DNA of 64,000 bases, from the NCBI GenBank assembly GCA_964405435.1, contig CAYOOD010000029.1, forward strand, positions 1 through 64,000, given 5' to 3'. Positions 43,560-51,932 of this stretch are shown here, one piece after another. A program made the position numbers and the translations under genes. Below the pieces are notes generated by a model. It was given only the letters and a program-made list of their open reading frames with translations, was not told where the DNA came from and made no database searches. This DNA is from DVEG01 sp964405435 (GTDB lineage Bacteria; Cyanobacteriota; Cyanobacteriia; Cyanobacteriales; Oscillatoriaceae). Numbering within the stretch: position 1 is the first letter of the stretch; each line of letters begins with the position of its first letter.

Positions 43560-45021
43560 CCTCGAACAAGCCACGATCTTGCTCGTCGATGACAGCCCGA
43601 TGAATTTGAAAGTTCTCTCCGCCGCGATCGCTTCGGAAGGATGGGAAATCCTAGTCGCGACAGATGGCTTTCAGGCGATCGAGCAAGCCGAATATGCCCA
43701 ACCCGACCTGATTTTATTGGATGTAATGATGCCGGGAATAGACGGGTTTGAAACGTGCGATAGCCTGAAATCCAATGCGGCCACTTGCGACATCCCGGTG
43801 ATTTTTATGACAGCCCTTTCTGACCCCCTTGATAAGGTGAAAGGTCTGTCGATTGGCGCGGTTGATTATATCACAAAACCCTTTCAACAAGAAGAAGTAA
43901 TTGCTCGCATAAAATTACACTTAAGACTCAATTTTTTAACCAAAAATTATGCCGAGCAAAATTGTTTATTGAAACAGGAAATTGCCGAAAAGCTCGCCGC
44001 CGAAACGGCACTGCAGCAGTTGGCGGGCGAGCTAGAGAAACGAGTCGAGCAGCGCACGGCTGAACTGAAAAAAGCCCTGCAAGAGCTGCAGCAGGCTCAA
44101 ATCCAGTTAGTCCAAACGGAAAAAATGTCTGCGCTCGGTCAGTTGGTGGCGGGAGTCGCCCACGAAATTAACAATCCAGTCGGCTCTATCTCTGGCAATC
44201 TCAAATATATTGAAAACTACCTGCCCCAGATTTTAAAAATTTTAAAGCTTTACCTCGCTAAATTTCCCTATCCCGGCAAAGAAATTGAAGCCGAAATTCA
44301 AGGGTTTGATTTAGAATTTTTAATGGAAGACCTGCCCTCGCTGCTCAAATCTCTGAAAGCCGGAACGGAGCGCCTCCTCAATATTAGCACGTCGCTCAGG
44401 GTATTTTCGCGATCGGATGCCACCGCTAAAATGGCTTTTAATATTCACGAAGGAATTGACAGTACCCTATTAATTTTAAAGCACCGACTCAAAGCCAATA
44501 AAATCCGCCCTGAAGTTCAAATTATTGCCGAATATGGCAAACTCCCGCTGATTGATTGCTACCCGGGGCAGCTCAATCAAGTGTTTATGAATGTCCTCGC
44601 CAACGCGATCGACGCTCTGGAGGAAAAGAGTGTGGAGTGTGGAGCGTGGAGTGTGGAGTGTAAAGAAACTTCTACTAATCCACACCTCCCCGCCAGCACT
44701 CAACACTCACCTACGATTTGGATTCGCACCGAAGTCAGCTCGGATAACAGGAGTGCGATTATCTCCATTAAAGATAATGGCCCCGGCATGTCTTGCGAAG
44801 TCATGCAGCGGGCGTTTGAGCACCTATTTACCACTAAAACTGTGGGGGCTGGTACGGGATTGGGGCTGTCAATTTCTCGCCAAATTGTGGAGGAAAAACA
44901 CCAGGGCAAGTTGAGCTGTATTTCGGCACCGGGAGAGGGTGCGGAATTTATTATTGAGCTGCCGATATCCCCCACCCGCAAGGGTGGGGCTGCGCTGACA
45001 AAGCCCGCCTACGCGGGCTGA
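43546..45021 (+). CDS. Response-regulator/histidine-kinase fusion
   Basis: 491 residues, overlapping the CHASE2 kinase by 14 bp. Receiver first (residues about 10-125: LLVDDSPMN, ILLDVMMPGIDG with the phosphoacceptor Asp, VDYITKPF), then a coiled coil (about 135-190), a HisKA-like segment EKMSALGQLVAGVAHEINNPVG and a HATPase (QVFMNVLANAIDAL, KDNGPGM, GTGLGLSISRQI). It can receive a phosphate from the CHASE2 kinase and signal onward. Two repeats have entered the frame: residues about 362-389 in the ATPase loop (44629-44710), and the last 16 residues PTRKGGAALTKPAYAG, which come from a hairpin repeat that also gives the stop codon. Confidence 0.93.
   Translation: MTPSNLEQATILLVDDSPMNLKVLSAAIASEGWEILVATDGFQAIEQAEYAQPDLILLDVMMPGIDGFETCDSLKSNAATCDIPVIFMTALSDPLDKVKGLSIGAVDYITKPFQQEEVIARIKLHLRLNFLTKNYAEQNCLLKQEIAEKLAAETALQQLAGELEKRVEQRTAELKKALQELQQAQIQLVQTEKMSALGQLVAGVAHEINNPVGSISGNLKYIENYLPQILKILKLYLAKFPYPGKEIEAEIQGFDLEFLMEDLPSLLKSLKAGTERLLNISTSLRVFSRSDATAKMAFNIHEGIDSTLLILKHRLKANKIRPEVQIIAEYGKLPLIDCYPGQLNQVFMNVLANAIDALEEKSVECGAWSVECKETSTNPHLPASTQHSPTIWIRTEVSSDNRSAIISIKDNGPGMSCEVMQRAFEHLFTTKTVGAGTGLGLSISRQIVEEKHQGKLSCISAPGEGAEFIIELPISPTRKGGAALTKPAYAG
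44629..44710. repeat. GTGTGGA tandem heptamer repeat inside the receiver-kinase gene
   Basis: GTGTGGAGTGTGGAGCGTGG continues as more heptamers, then closes with CAGCACTCAACACTCA; the ends are partly complementary. Translated in frame as KSVECGAWSVECKETS and beyond, between the N box and the G1 box of the ATPase. Confidence 0.75.
44970..45019. repeat. Double hairpin repeat forming the gene's 3' end
   Basis: Stems CCCCACCC / GGGTGGGG (44970-44977, 44982-44989) and AGCCCGC / GCGGGCT (45002-45008, 45013-45019). This repeat type is usual in intergenic cyanobacterial DNA. Here it encodes the C-terminal residues and supplies the TGA, and could also act as a terminator. Confidence 0.6.
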
Positions 45022-45032
45022 AAGATGAGAGG

Positions 45033-45788
45033 CTAGAAGCGATAATTGCGATCGCGCACCCAGAAGCTCACCGGTACGGCATGACCTCGCTCGTCTACTT
45101 TCACCTCTACGACAAATGGTTGCGGCTGCGCAGTTTCCCCGGGTTGGCGCTGCTGGGCTTTGCTAATTTCCTCATTAATGCGATCGCGCTCATTTTCTGG
45201 CATGTAATACGTTTCCAAACCGTACTCGATTCGCCAGCCGTTGTACTTTCCCCTGAGAGCCACCTGATTTTCTGACATTTTAGAAGGAAGTTCCCCGCTC
45301 ACTCGTACCGCCTTCCACGGCTTCGGACGCCCAGAAGACTTCGACGATTTCGGTTTCTCCAGAATCACATAAAAGCTGATTCCCACATCGATTTTTTTCT
45401 CCTCTTTGCAAGTTTCTTCTTCTATTTGTTCTGGCTGGCACGGAATCAGCGTTCCCGGCAAGTCTTTCCAGCCAGGGAGATTTTTCAGGTTATTGGGGAT
45501 GGAAATATCATAGCTGAGCGTCTGATAGTAGCCCGTGAGAAAATTATAAGGGTCTACTGGCGCAGTCTGCAAAATCGCAGTTTTTCCCGTCATGTAGGTA
45601 TAAACAGACTGTGCCGGTACGGCAGCGATTAGCGCGGTTTGCAAGAGCAAGGGCACCCACAACCGCCAAGCCTGCATCGGCTTTTGGGGCGTTTGCCAAT
45701 TCACTGCCGGCTCGGTGTCTATTTCGCTTTCAGAGGATGCTGTTTCTTCTAACACTTCCGGCGCGGAATCTTCGCGGTTCGAGGTCAT
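45033..45788 (-). CDS. GDYXXLXY-domain membrane protein
   Basis: 251 residues. An acidic Ser/Glu-rich N-terminus (1-40) precedes one membrane helix (LWVPLLLQTALIAAVPAQSVYTYM) and the family motif region PYNFLTGYYQTLSYDIS (GYYQTLSY, usually GDYxxLxY). A Lys/Ser-rich stretch and RGKYNGWRIEYGLETYYMPE follow, both conserved in the family. Function unknown; it is regularly coupled to DUF2157 membrane proteins. Its start overlaps the stop of the DUF2157 gene by 4 bp (ATGA), so the two are translationally coupled. Confidence 0.88.
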   Translation of the reverse strand: MTSNREDSAPEVLEETASSESEIDTEPAVNWQTPQKPMQAWRLWVPLLLQTALIAAVPAQSVYTYMTGKTAILQTAPVDPYNFLTGYYQTLSYDISIPNNLKNLPGWKDLPGTLIPCQPEQIEEETCKEEKKIDVGISFYVILEKPKSSKSSGRPKPWKAVRVSGELPSKMSENQVALRGKYNGWRIEYGLETYYMPENERDRINEEISKAQQRQPGETAQPQPFVVEVKVDERGHAVPVSFWVRDRNYRF

Positions 45789-47212
45789 AGAGAATTCTCC
45801 TTTGAAGGTTTCAAACCCGATGAATAGCGCTCAAACCACAGTCCGGCAGCAATGACAGCGATGCCGCACGCGAAAAAGGCAAGCGCTTTCAAAATTAAAT
45901 CGGTATCGTACTCGATGGTGCGGCTGAGAATTTGCAGCGTCAGCAGCAGCATCCCGCCCCAAAAAGAGAGGCGGCTTCCCAGGGATAGCCCTTCCCGAAT
46001 CAAGCAAGCTGCTAAGAAAAACAGCAGCACGTTAAAAATATAAACGGCTAGTTCGGGAATTGGATGAACGCTCAGGTGCCAGATAGGAGTTAAGGTGGCG
46101 ATCGCGATGAAACCGGCGATCGCGTCCGCACTCAGAATCGCGCTAGAGCGCGCCCTATCTTTTTTCTCTCGACGCGCTAGAGAGAGCCATTCCCAGATAG
46201 CCAAAGCGCCGAGAAAGATGATGTCAATTCGGGTCGGCCAGCTCAGCAATTCTGCAATTTCTACTGGCTGGATTGGAGAATCAGACCACCAGTTAAAGGA
46301 AGAAAAATAAAAGAAAATGCTCAGAAAAGCCAGCGCTAAACCGCGCGCGATCGGCTGAAACATCCGCCTGCGTAAAGTTGGAAAATTTCTGTCGTCATAG
46401 CCCCACAGCAGAGCTGGCGGCAGCGCGAAGGCGATCGCCCAGAGAAAACCGGGCGCTATATCCAACACTTGACCGATAGAGGTTAGCAGGGTGAAAATCA
46501 CGGCGATCGCGCCCAGGACAAAAATCGCTCGCGATCGGCACCAATAAGCCAGGGGAATAAATAACAAACTCCCCGCTAGCGGCGCGTGTTGAATGAGTCC
46601 CTGCAGCCAGGAAATATCCTGTTTTGAATTCCAATCAAATACACCCAGCCAATAACCCCACCCGATGAGAATAATTGCCAGAACCCCCAGAGAAGTCAAG
46701 CGCAGGCTGTAAGCCATTGCCAGCACGCCCAGCCCCCAAACGAAGTAGAGCTCGTAAAGCGAACCGCCGATGTGGAACATCTGCGCCATCAGCGCCATAT
46801 TGGTTCCCAAGAGGATGGCTCCGAGCAGCAACAATCCCTGCCCCAGCCGCTGCTGCCAGCCGCTTTGAGAAGGGATTTCTGTGTTGATTTTGGCCCTGGA
46901 TAGAGGAGCAATTCGCCACAGGTAAAATCCGGCTGCATTCACGCCAATAAAGACGCTCAGCAACAGCATAACGCGAAAATCCCGCGACCAAACTTGCCAA
47001 TTTGCTGCCACGAAGGCGATCGCCCCCAAGCCGAGCAGGATTCCCCCCAGCCCCATGAAAATGCCGATAAAGCGGTTGCGCGCTGCCATTTCCAGGCTGT
47101 CGAGTTGATAGCGTTCTTCTAATTGTCGATACAGCTCTGCGTTAATCAGCCCCTCAGCCCGCCATTGTTCGGCTTCCTGGCGCAACTGGTGGCGAAACTT
47201 TTCTGAAACCAT
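45785..47212 (-). CDS. DUF2157 multi-span membrane protein, first copy
   Basis: 475 residues. Residues 1-40 are a soluble helical head (EKFRHQLRQEAEQWRAEGLINAELYRQLEERYQL) that defines the DUF2157 N-terminal domain. About 12 hydrophobic helices follow, starting GIFMGLGGILLGLGAIAFVAANW and MLLLSVFIGVNAAGFYLW. It ends in GLWFERYSSGLKP. No function is established; the family is often found with GDYXXLXY proteins. The downstream GDYXXLXY gene overlaps by 4 bp. A diverged paralog is at 48288-49871. Confidence 0.9.
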   Translation of the reverse strand: MVSEKFRHQLRQEAEQWRAEGLINAELYRQLEERYQLDSLEMAARNRFIGIFMGLGGILLGLGAIAFVAANWQVWSRDFRVMLLLSVFIGVNAAGFYLWRIAPLSRAKINTEIPSQSGWQQRLGQGLLLLGAILLGTNMALMAQMFHIGGSLYELYFVWGLGVLAMAYSLRLTSLGVLAIILIGWGYWLGVFDWNSKQDISWLQGLIQHAPLAGSLLFIPLAYWCRSRAIFVLGAIAVIFTLLTSIGQVLDIAPGFLWAIAFALPPALLWGYDDRNFPTLRRRMFQPIARGLALAFLSIFFYFSSFNWWSDSPIQPVEIAELLSWPTRIDIIFLGALAIWEWLSLARREKKDRARSSAILSADAIAGFIAIATLTPIWHLSVHPIPELAVYIFNVLLFFLAACLIREGLSLGSRLSFWGGMLLLTLQILSRTIEYDTDLILKALAFFACGIAVIAAGLWFERYSSGLKPSKENSL

Positions 47213-47475
47213 ATCCTATGGCCTCTATTGTTTGAAAGGATTGGCTTGCTTGCCTGCTTCTAATCTGTCACTGTTTTGATTTTTTGAAAATAGCGCTATG
47301 ACACCAGTGTCGCTGTCATATTCCCTTGGTTGACGGCGAAGCGATCGCCCTGCCCGATATCGGACATGGCAGCGGGGCTGTGCTGCCCGCGCCATCGGGC
47401 ATTCGAGCCGCTGAGAATTTGTGCGAATGTTGAGGTTTCGCTCCGGCAATCTGTCGGTAATCTAAACTATAAAAA

Positions 47476-48132
47476 TTAAACCTCGACTGGCAACTGGGGC
47501 TGGATGCGGTAGGCGCAGCGGCGATCGCCCTGGACGAGGTGTTCGACGCGCTCGATACTCACTCCTGGTCCTAATAGGGTTTTGAAGACTTCTTGTTCGG
47601 CGCGGCAGAGCAGTTGGCAGGTGCGGGCGGCGGCGTTGATGGGACAGTGGTTTTCGACTAAAAGCAGGCTTTCGTCTGGCTGGGAAATCACCTCTGCCAT
47701 GTAGCCTTCTTGACTGCGCAACTGAGCGATCGCCGCTACGCGCTCTTGCCAGTCACTCCCCCGGGCTGTCTCCGCCAAGCGATCGCTGTAGTTTTGGATT
47801 TGCCGGAGGGTGCGATCGCGCAGCAGTTTTTCTAGGGCTGCCGTGCCAAAAGCGGCCTCAATCCCCCGCAGCAAGTCAACCATCAAGTCCGCGTGGCTGT
47901 CGGCAAAGAAATCGCTCGATCGCTCCGTCAGTTCCCACAGCTTCACCGGACGCCCCAGGGGACGCCTCTGTTCCGCATAGCGAACCCACCCTTCCGCCAG
48001 CAGCGCTTGCAAGTGCTGCCGTACCGCCATTGGCGTCACCTGGAGCTGCTTGGCGAGCGCCGCCGCACTCTGGGCTCCCTGCATTTTCAATAGGTGCAGA
48101 ATTTGACCTTTAGCTTTTTGTTTATCTTCCAC
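47476..48132 (-). CDS. SufR-like winged-helix regulator with C-terminal cysteines
   Basis: 218 residues. The N-terminal winged helix (ILHLLKMQGAQSAAALAKQLQVTPMAVRQHLQALLAEGWV) is followed by the wing RRPLGRPVKLWELT. The C-terminal part has ENHCPINAAARTCQLLC and, 29 residues later, DRRCAY. In SufR, the repressor of iron-sulfur cluster assembly genes, cysteines near this position bind a 4Fe-4S cluster. Here C-x12-C is kept (with an added Cys between), the final Cys is kept, but the position 13 residues on holds Gly. It is probably a SufR-family paralog. No suf genes are in the window. An inverted repeat sits 47 bp upstream. Confidence 0.82.
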   Translation of the reverse strand: MEDKQKAKGQILHLLKMQGAQSAAALAKQLQVTPMAVRQHLQALLAEGWVRYAEQRRPLGRPVKLWELTERSSDFFADSHADLMVDLLRGIEAAFGTAALEKLLRDRTLRQIQNYSDRLAETARGSDWQERVAAIAQLRSQEGYMAEVISQPDESLLLVENHCPINAAARTCQLLCRAEQEVFKTLLGPGVSIERVEHLVQGDRRCAYRIQPQLPVEV

Positions 48133-48178
48133 AGTTAAAAAAAGTTTAAGAATCTACACTTTTACCTTAGCTTGACTT

Positions 48179-48193
48179 ATGGTGAACCACCAT
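48179..48193. promoter_or_regulatory. Candidate operator upstream of the SufR-like gene
   Basis: ATGGTG-AAC-CACCAT is a perfect inverted repeat with 6-base arms and a 3-base spacer, 47 bp upstream of the regulator's start and between it and the 3' end of the second DUF2157 gene. It is a reasonable site for a homodimeric winged-helix regulator; binding is inferred only. Confidence 0.4.
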
Positions 48194-48287
48194 CGCTGGC
48201 AGAAAAAATAAAAATAAACTTAAAAATTAAAAGCCATCCGTGCCAGAAAAAAGAGCGGGAAGGTCGCGCCTGCCCGCAGAAGAGTTT

Positions 48288-49871
48288 TTACTCCTGCCGC
48301 TCGACATTTGCCTTTTCCGGGCGTCCGAAAAGGAGGAGGGCGATCGCCTTGACAGCCGAAGAGCCGGGGAGCGATCGCGCGGCGGTGGCGGTGCGGTGGC
48401 TCCTGCCCGCAAAAGAGCCGGCGCAGACCTGCAGGCACAGTCCGGCAGCGAGAAAGGCGGCACCGCACAACAGCAAGGCCACGGCGATCGCGAACAAGTC
48501 GCCGCCGTATTCGAGCAAGCGGCTGAGCAGTTGCAGAACAAGCAACCCCAAGCCGAACCAGAAAGCGCGCGATCGTCCGGCGGCGGCGGCGCGAATCAGA
48601 CCGGCGGCGAGAAGAAACAGCAGCCCGTTGAAAATCAGCGTCGCGATCGCGCCGATCGGGCTGATACCGAGATGCCAGAATTGCGCGAGGGCAGCCACAG
48701 CAATCAAGCAAGCGAGAACGTTGCTGGTGCGGTTGGCATCGCTGCCCTCGGCGCGCCGCCGCCAAAAAAGCGCCACCCAACCGCCCGCAATCAGCAGCAC
48801 GTCGAAGAGATAGAGCAACCCCTCCTGCAGCTCTGTCGGATCGGTGGCTTCGCTCAGAGAAAGCACCTGGGCGTCATCTGCCCAGAATCCGTGGAAAGAC
48901 AGGATGTAAAAGGCGATCGCCAGAAACACCAGCGCTAGGGCGCGGGCGTCGCGGCGAAAAGACGGATAAAAAAGTTTGGGTGAGGGACGAGGGGATTCGC
49001 TCGATCGCCCGAGGTAGAGGCAGTCGTCGTAGCTCCACAGCAAGGCGGGCGGGAGGGCGATCGCGATCGCCGCCGTCCAGTGTAGCGGCACGCGCGCCGC
49101 CGCGAAAGCCGCCCACAAATTCACTTCCAGGGAGCCGCACAGGGCGATCGCGGCGAGGACAAACACCGGGCGCGACCGGCACCAGTAGGCGAGGGGGACG
49201 AACAGCAAAGCCGCGAATAGGGGGGCGTGCTGTACCAGCGCTTGCAGCCAGGAAAACTGCCCCGATCCCAGCTCGAACCAAGCCAGCCAGTAGCCCAGCC
49301 CTATTAGCACGATCGCCAGTCCGCCCGTTCTCGCCAAGCGCAGGCTGTAGGACATGGCCAGAACCCCCAGTCCCCAGCTTGCCAGCAGCTCGGCAGCCGA
49401 ACCATTGACGTGAAATAGCAGCCGCACCAGCACCAGGCTGGCTCCCAAAACCAGAGCACTTAGGACTAACAATCTTTTGCCGAGTTCTTTTTGCCACTGG
49501 CTGCCCGATGCCGGTGAAGTCTGCCGCCACAGGGAGAAGCCTGCTGCATTCAGCGCGACAAATAAGCTCAACAGCAGCATAACCTTGAGTTCCCGCGAAC
49601 AACTCGGCCACAACGCTGCTAAAATCGCGATCGCGGCGATCGCCAGGAAAATCACTCCCGCGCCGATGAGAATTGCGATCGCCTGCGGTACAGCTTGCTG
49701 CTTCACCGCCGCCGCTCCAGTCTTTCCCGAGCAGTTTCCGGCGCGATTGACGGAGCAGTCGAGTTCGTATCCCTCGGTGACTTGCGGGTATTCGGACTCG
49801 TCCATCAAGCCCTCAGCGTGGCATTTTTCCACTTCTGGGGGCAAATCCTGGCGGAATTTATCTGATACCAT
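48288..49871 (-). CDS. DUF2157-like multi-span membrane protein, second copy
   Basis: 527 residues from the ATG at 49871, whose start MVSDKFRQDLPPEVEKCHAEGLMDESEY parallels the first copy. About 12 hydrophobic helices follow (ALVLGASLVLVRLLFHVN, LGVLAMSYSLRLARTGGLAI). It is richer in GC and Ala than its paralog, carries insertions in loops (for example YLGRSSESPRPSPKLFYPSF) and a C-terminal tail RPEKANVERQE not shared with it. No GDYXXLXY partner follows. It is less conserved, so it may be a relaxed duplicate. Confidence 0.82.
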   Translation of the reverse strand: MVSDKFRQDLPPEVEKCHAEGLMDESEYPQVTEGYELDCSVNRAGNCSGKTGAAAVKQQAVPQAIAILIGAGVIFLAIAAIAILAALWPSCSRELKVMLLLSLFVALNAAGFSLWRQTSPASGSQWQKELGKRLLVLSALVLGASLVLVRLLFHVNGSAAELLASWGLGVLAMSYSLRLARTGGLAIVLIGLGYWLAWFELGSGQFSWLQALVQHAPLFAALLFVPLAYWCRSRPVFVLAAIALCGSLEVNLWAAFAAARVPLHWTAAIAIALPPALLWSYDDCLYLGRSSESPRPSPKLFYPSFRRDARALALVFLAIAFYILSFHGFWADDAQVLSLSEATDPTELQEGLLYLFDVLLIAGGWVALFWRRRAEGSDANRTSNVLACLIAVAALAQFWHLGISPIGAIATLIFNGLLFLLAAGLIRAAAAGRSRAFWFGLGLLVLQLLSRLLEYGGDLFAIAVALLLCGAAFLAAGLCLQVCAGSFAGRSHRTATAARSLPGSSAVKAIALLLFGRPEKANVERQE

Positions 49872-50202
49872 CTCGAATGGGCTCATCTCTTTGAGAATAT
49901 TTTCTCTTTCTCGGGCGCTACTTGGAAAGTTCCGCTCGTTCCCTTCCCTCTCGGGCCAGAATCCAGCCGCCTTGGAAGCAACAGCCTCTGCGATCGCCGA
50001 GAAATCAGATGCCCCATCTCAGTTTAAACAATTTATAGCAGTTTTCAGCCTTGACGAGAGACGGAGAAACCCGGTCACTTCTGCTTGCACCGGGTTTCTT
50101 GGCGGTTTTGCATTCGGATCAAACCCGCTATAAAAATGAGAGACACGCGAGATAAAAACGAGGTCAACGCCAACCTATTTTTTAGGCTCTTTTGTCCCCT
50201 TA
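49872..50202. other. Intergenic region holding MITE copy E
   Basis: Between mutY and the second DUF2157 gene. Apart from the repeat at 50034-50132 I see only HIP1 sites; no gene. Confidence 0.4.
50034..50132 (+). repeat. MITE-like palindromic element, copy E
   Basis: 99 bp, TATAGCAGTTTTCA at the left end and CCCGCTATA at the right. The central hairpin AGAAACCCGG / CCGGGTTTCT has a longer, diverged loop than in copies A and F. Same orientation as the copy at 62914-63013. Confidence 0.65.
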
Positions 50203-51273
50203 TCATTGCTTGCCTTTGCCAGCATCCTGCCGCAGCGCCTCAATAATTTTGACATTGGCGGCGGGAAACGGAAATTTATCGATTTCATCTAATGTCACCC
50301 AGCGAATTTCATCGCATTCGATCGCCTGGGGTTCTCCTGAAATCAAGCGGCAGTGATAGACATTGAGGGTGACGCGAAAGTGAGTGTAGGCGTGATCGAT
50401 GGTAATTAAATGTTCGCCGACTTCAATTGCGATCGCCAATTCTTCCAGAATCTCCCGCTGAATGCACGCTTCCAGGGTTTCCCCTGCTTCCTGCTTGCCG
50501 CCGGGAAATTCCCACAAGCCGCCCAGCAGCCCGCTTTGCTTGCGCCGGTCGATCAAAATTTCTCCGCTGTCGTTCCAGATGACGGCAACGCCGATGTTTT
50601 TGTGGGGGATGGGGGCAGAAACTTCGCGCATGGGCAGCTCTGATTGCATTCCTAAATTATAAGCCTCGCAGTGTACCTGCCACGGACAAATCAAACAAGC
50701 CGGATTGCGCGGCGTGCAGAGCGTCGCCCCCAAATCCATCAGCGCTTGGTTGAAATCTCGGGGATTTTCGCGATCGAGCAGGGATTCGGACAACTGCCAC
50801 AGTTGTTTAGTGGCTTTGGCGGGGGGCACCGGCAAGGCTGTGAGTCGGGCTAAAATGCGCTTGACATTGCCGTCGAGAATCGCAACCGGCTGGTTGAAGG
50901 CGGCGCTGAGGATGCCGCCGGCGCTCGTGCGCCCGATTCCCGGCAGGGCTGTGACTGCTTGAAAATCCTGGGGAAATGCGCCGCCGTATTTCTGCACGAT
51001 TTCGCGAGCGCACGAGTGCAAGTTGCGGGCGCGGGCGTAGTAGCCCAAACCCTGCCACGCTTTCAGAACTTCTTGCAACTCGGCTGCCGCGAGCTGTTCA
51101 ATGGTCGGAAATCTTAAAAGCCACCGCTCGTAGTAAGGGATGACGGTTTTTACCTGGGTTTGCTGGAGCATGATTTCGGAAACCCAGATTTTGTAAGGAT
51201 CGCGACTGCGACGCCACGGCAAATCCCTGCCGCTGTTTGCGTACCATGCCAGCAGACTTCGCCGCACCTGCAA
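50203..51273 (-). CDS. mutY: A/G-specific adenine glycosylase MutY
   Basis: 356 residues; the start is a TTG at 51273 (a GTG lies two codons on), as no ATG is near. It removes adenine mispaired with 8-oxoguanine. Visible: EIMLQQTQV near residue 33 (catalytic Glu), helix-hairpin-helix ALPGIGRTSAGGI near 109-121, and the 4Fe-4S loop C-x6-C-x2-C-x5-C (CTPRNPACLICPWQVHC, about 191-207). The C-terminal Nudix-like domain recognises 8-oxoG and even keeps a good Nudix box (GGKQEAGETLEACIQREILEEL is the region, about 257-278). Confidence 0.95.
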   Translation of the reverse strand: MQVRRSLLAWYANSGRDLPWRRSRDPYKIWVSEIMLQQTQVKTVIPYYERWLLRFPTIEQLAAAELQEVLKAWQGLGYYARARNLHSCAREIVQKYGGAFPQDFQAVTALPGIGRTSAGGILSAAFNQPVAILDGNVKRILARLTALPVPPAKATKQLWQLSESLLDRENPRDFNQALMDLGATLCTPRNPACLICPWQVHCEAYNLGMQSELPMREVSAPIPHKNIGVAVIWNDSGEILIDRRKQSGLLGGLWEFPGGKQEAGETLEACIQREILEELAIAIEVGEHLITIDHAYTHFRVTLNVYHCRLISGEPQAIECDEIRWVTLDEIDKFPFPAANVKIIEALRQDAGKGKQ

Positions 51274-51359
51274 AATGGTAGACTTCGGCAGACTCCCTGC
51301 ACCGCCTGCCGAGCTGTTTAGACGTTGAACGCTCGAGGCTGTCTTTGGCTTCCCGGTGC

Positions 51360-51704
51360 TTATTCGTCTTCACCCCGGCTGCTCTCAGCCCCGTGCAAGG
51401 ATTTTTCAAAGTGCATCCGCTGTTCGGCATTGCGCAAGAAATAGCCGCTGATCATCGCCGAGGCGAGGAGCCTGCCGAGATGTTCGCGACTGGTGGTGAC
51501 GGTGATCCCGAAGTGTTCGGAAGGCAGATTGCCCAGCAATCCGACGATGTTGCGTTCCATCACCTGAAACACTTCAGCCGAGGTCGGTTTTGACAACTGC
51601 GCGATCGCTTCCGGGCTGAGAGATTGGACGTAGTGCCAGAGCACATTACCCACTTCTGGTTCGCTGCCATAAGACTCTGGAGCGCGATTGGATGGATTGT
51701 TCAT
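51360..51704 (-). CDS. DUF760 family protein
   Basis: 114 residues. Soluble helical protein with the family core LWHYVQSLSPEAIAQLSKPT, VMERNIVGLLGNLPSEHFGITVTTSREHLGRLLASAMISGYFLRNAEQR in pieces. DUF760 proteins are found in cyanobacteria and plastids; function unknown. An acidic, charged tail follows. It is 86 bp upstream of mutY on the same strand. Confidence 0.88.
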   Translation of the reverse strand: MNNPSNRAPESYGSEPEVGNVLWHYVQSLSPEAIAQLSKPTSAEVFQVMERNIVGLLGNLPSEHFGITVTTSREHLGRLLASAMISGYFLRNAEQRMHFEKSLHGAESSRGEDE

Positions 51705-51870
51705 CTTGTACCTCCTAGCAGCTTCCGCTGCCCCCTTAAAGAGCTGAATTTGCTAATATCGGGAATTGGCGAAAGAGTTTTCGTTACGCTTCTACATATT
51801 AATGTAGCAATCCCATCGAAAGCCGCACAGTAGGCGGAACCGAACCAAAAGGGGCCGATCTCCCGATTTG

Positions 51871-51923
51871 AGATTTTAGATTTTAGAGGGGGGAGAGAAT
51901 CTCAAGTCTAAAATCTAAAATCT
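51871..51923. repeat. AATCTAA-type tandem repeat with 17-base inverted arms
   Basis: AGATTTTAGATTTTAGA (51871-51887) is exactly complementary to 51907-51923, with a purine-rich 19-base loop. It sits 10 bp past the stop of the sigma factor gene and may act as its terminator. Related AATCTAAAATCT runs occur near 31319-31330 and 56880. Confidence 0.6.
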
Positions 51924-51932
51924 AAAGTCAAT

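Noticed and set aside
47476..48132. Calling the regulator sufR itself
   Set aside because: One expected cysteine position is Gly and no suf operon adjoins it; a paralog is more likely.
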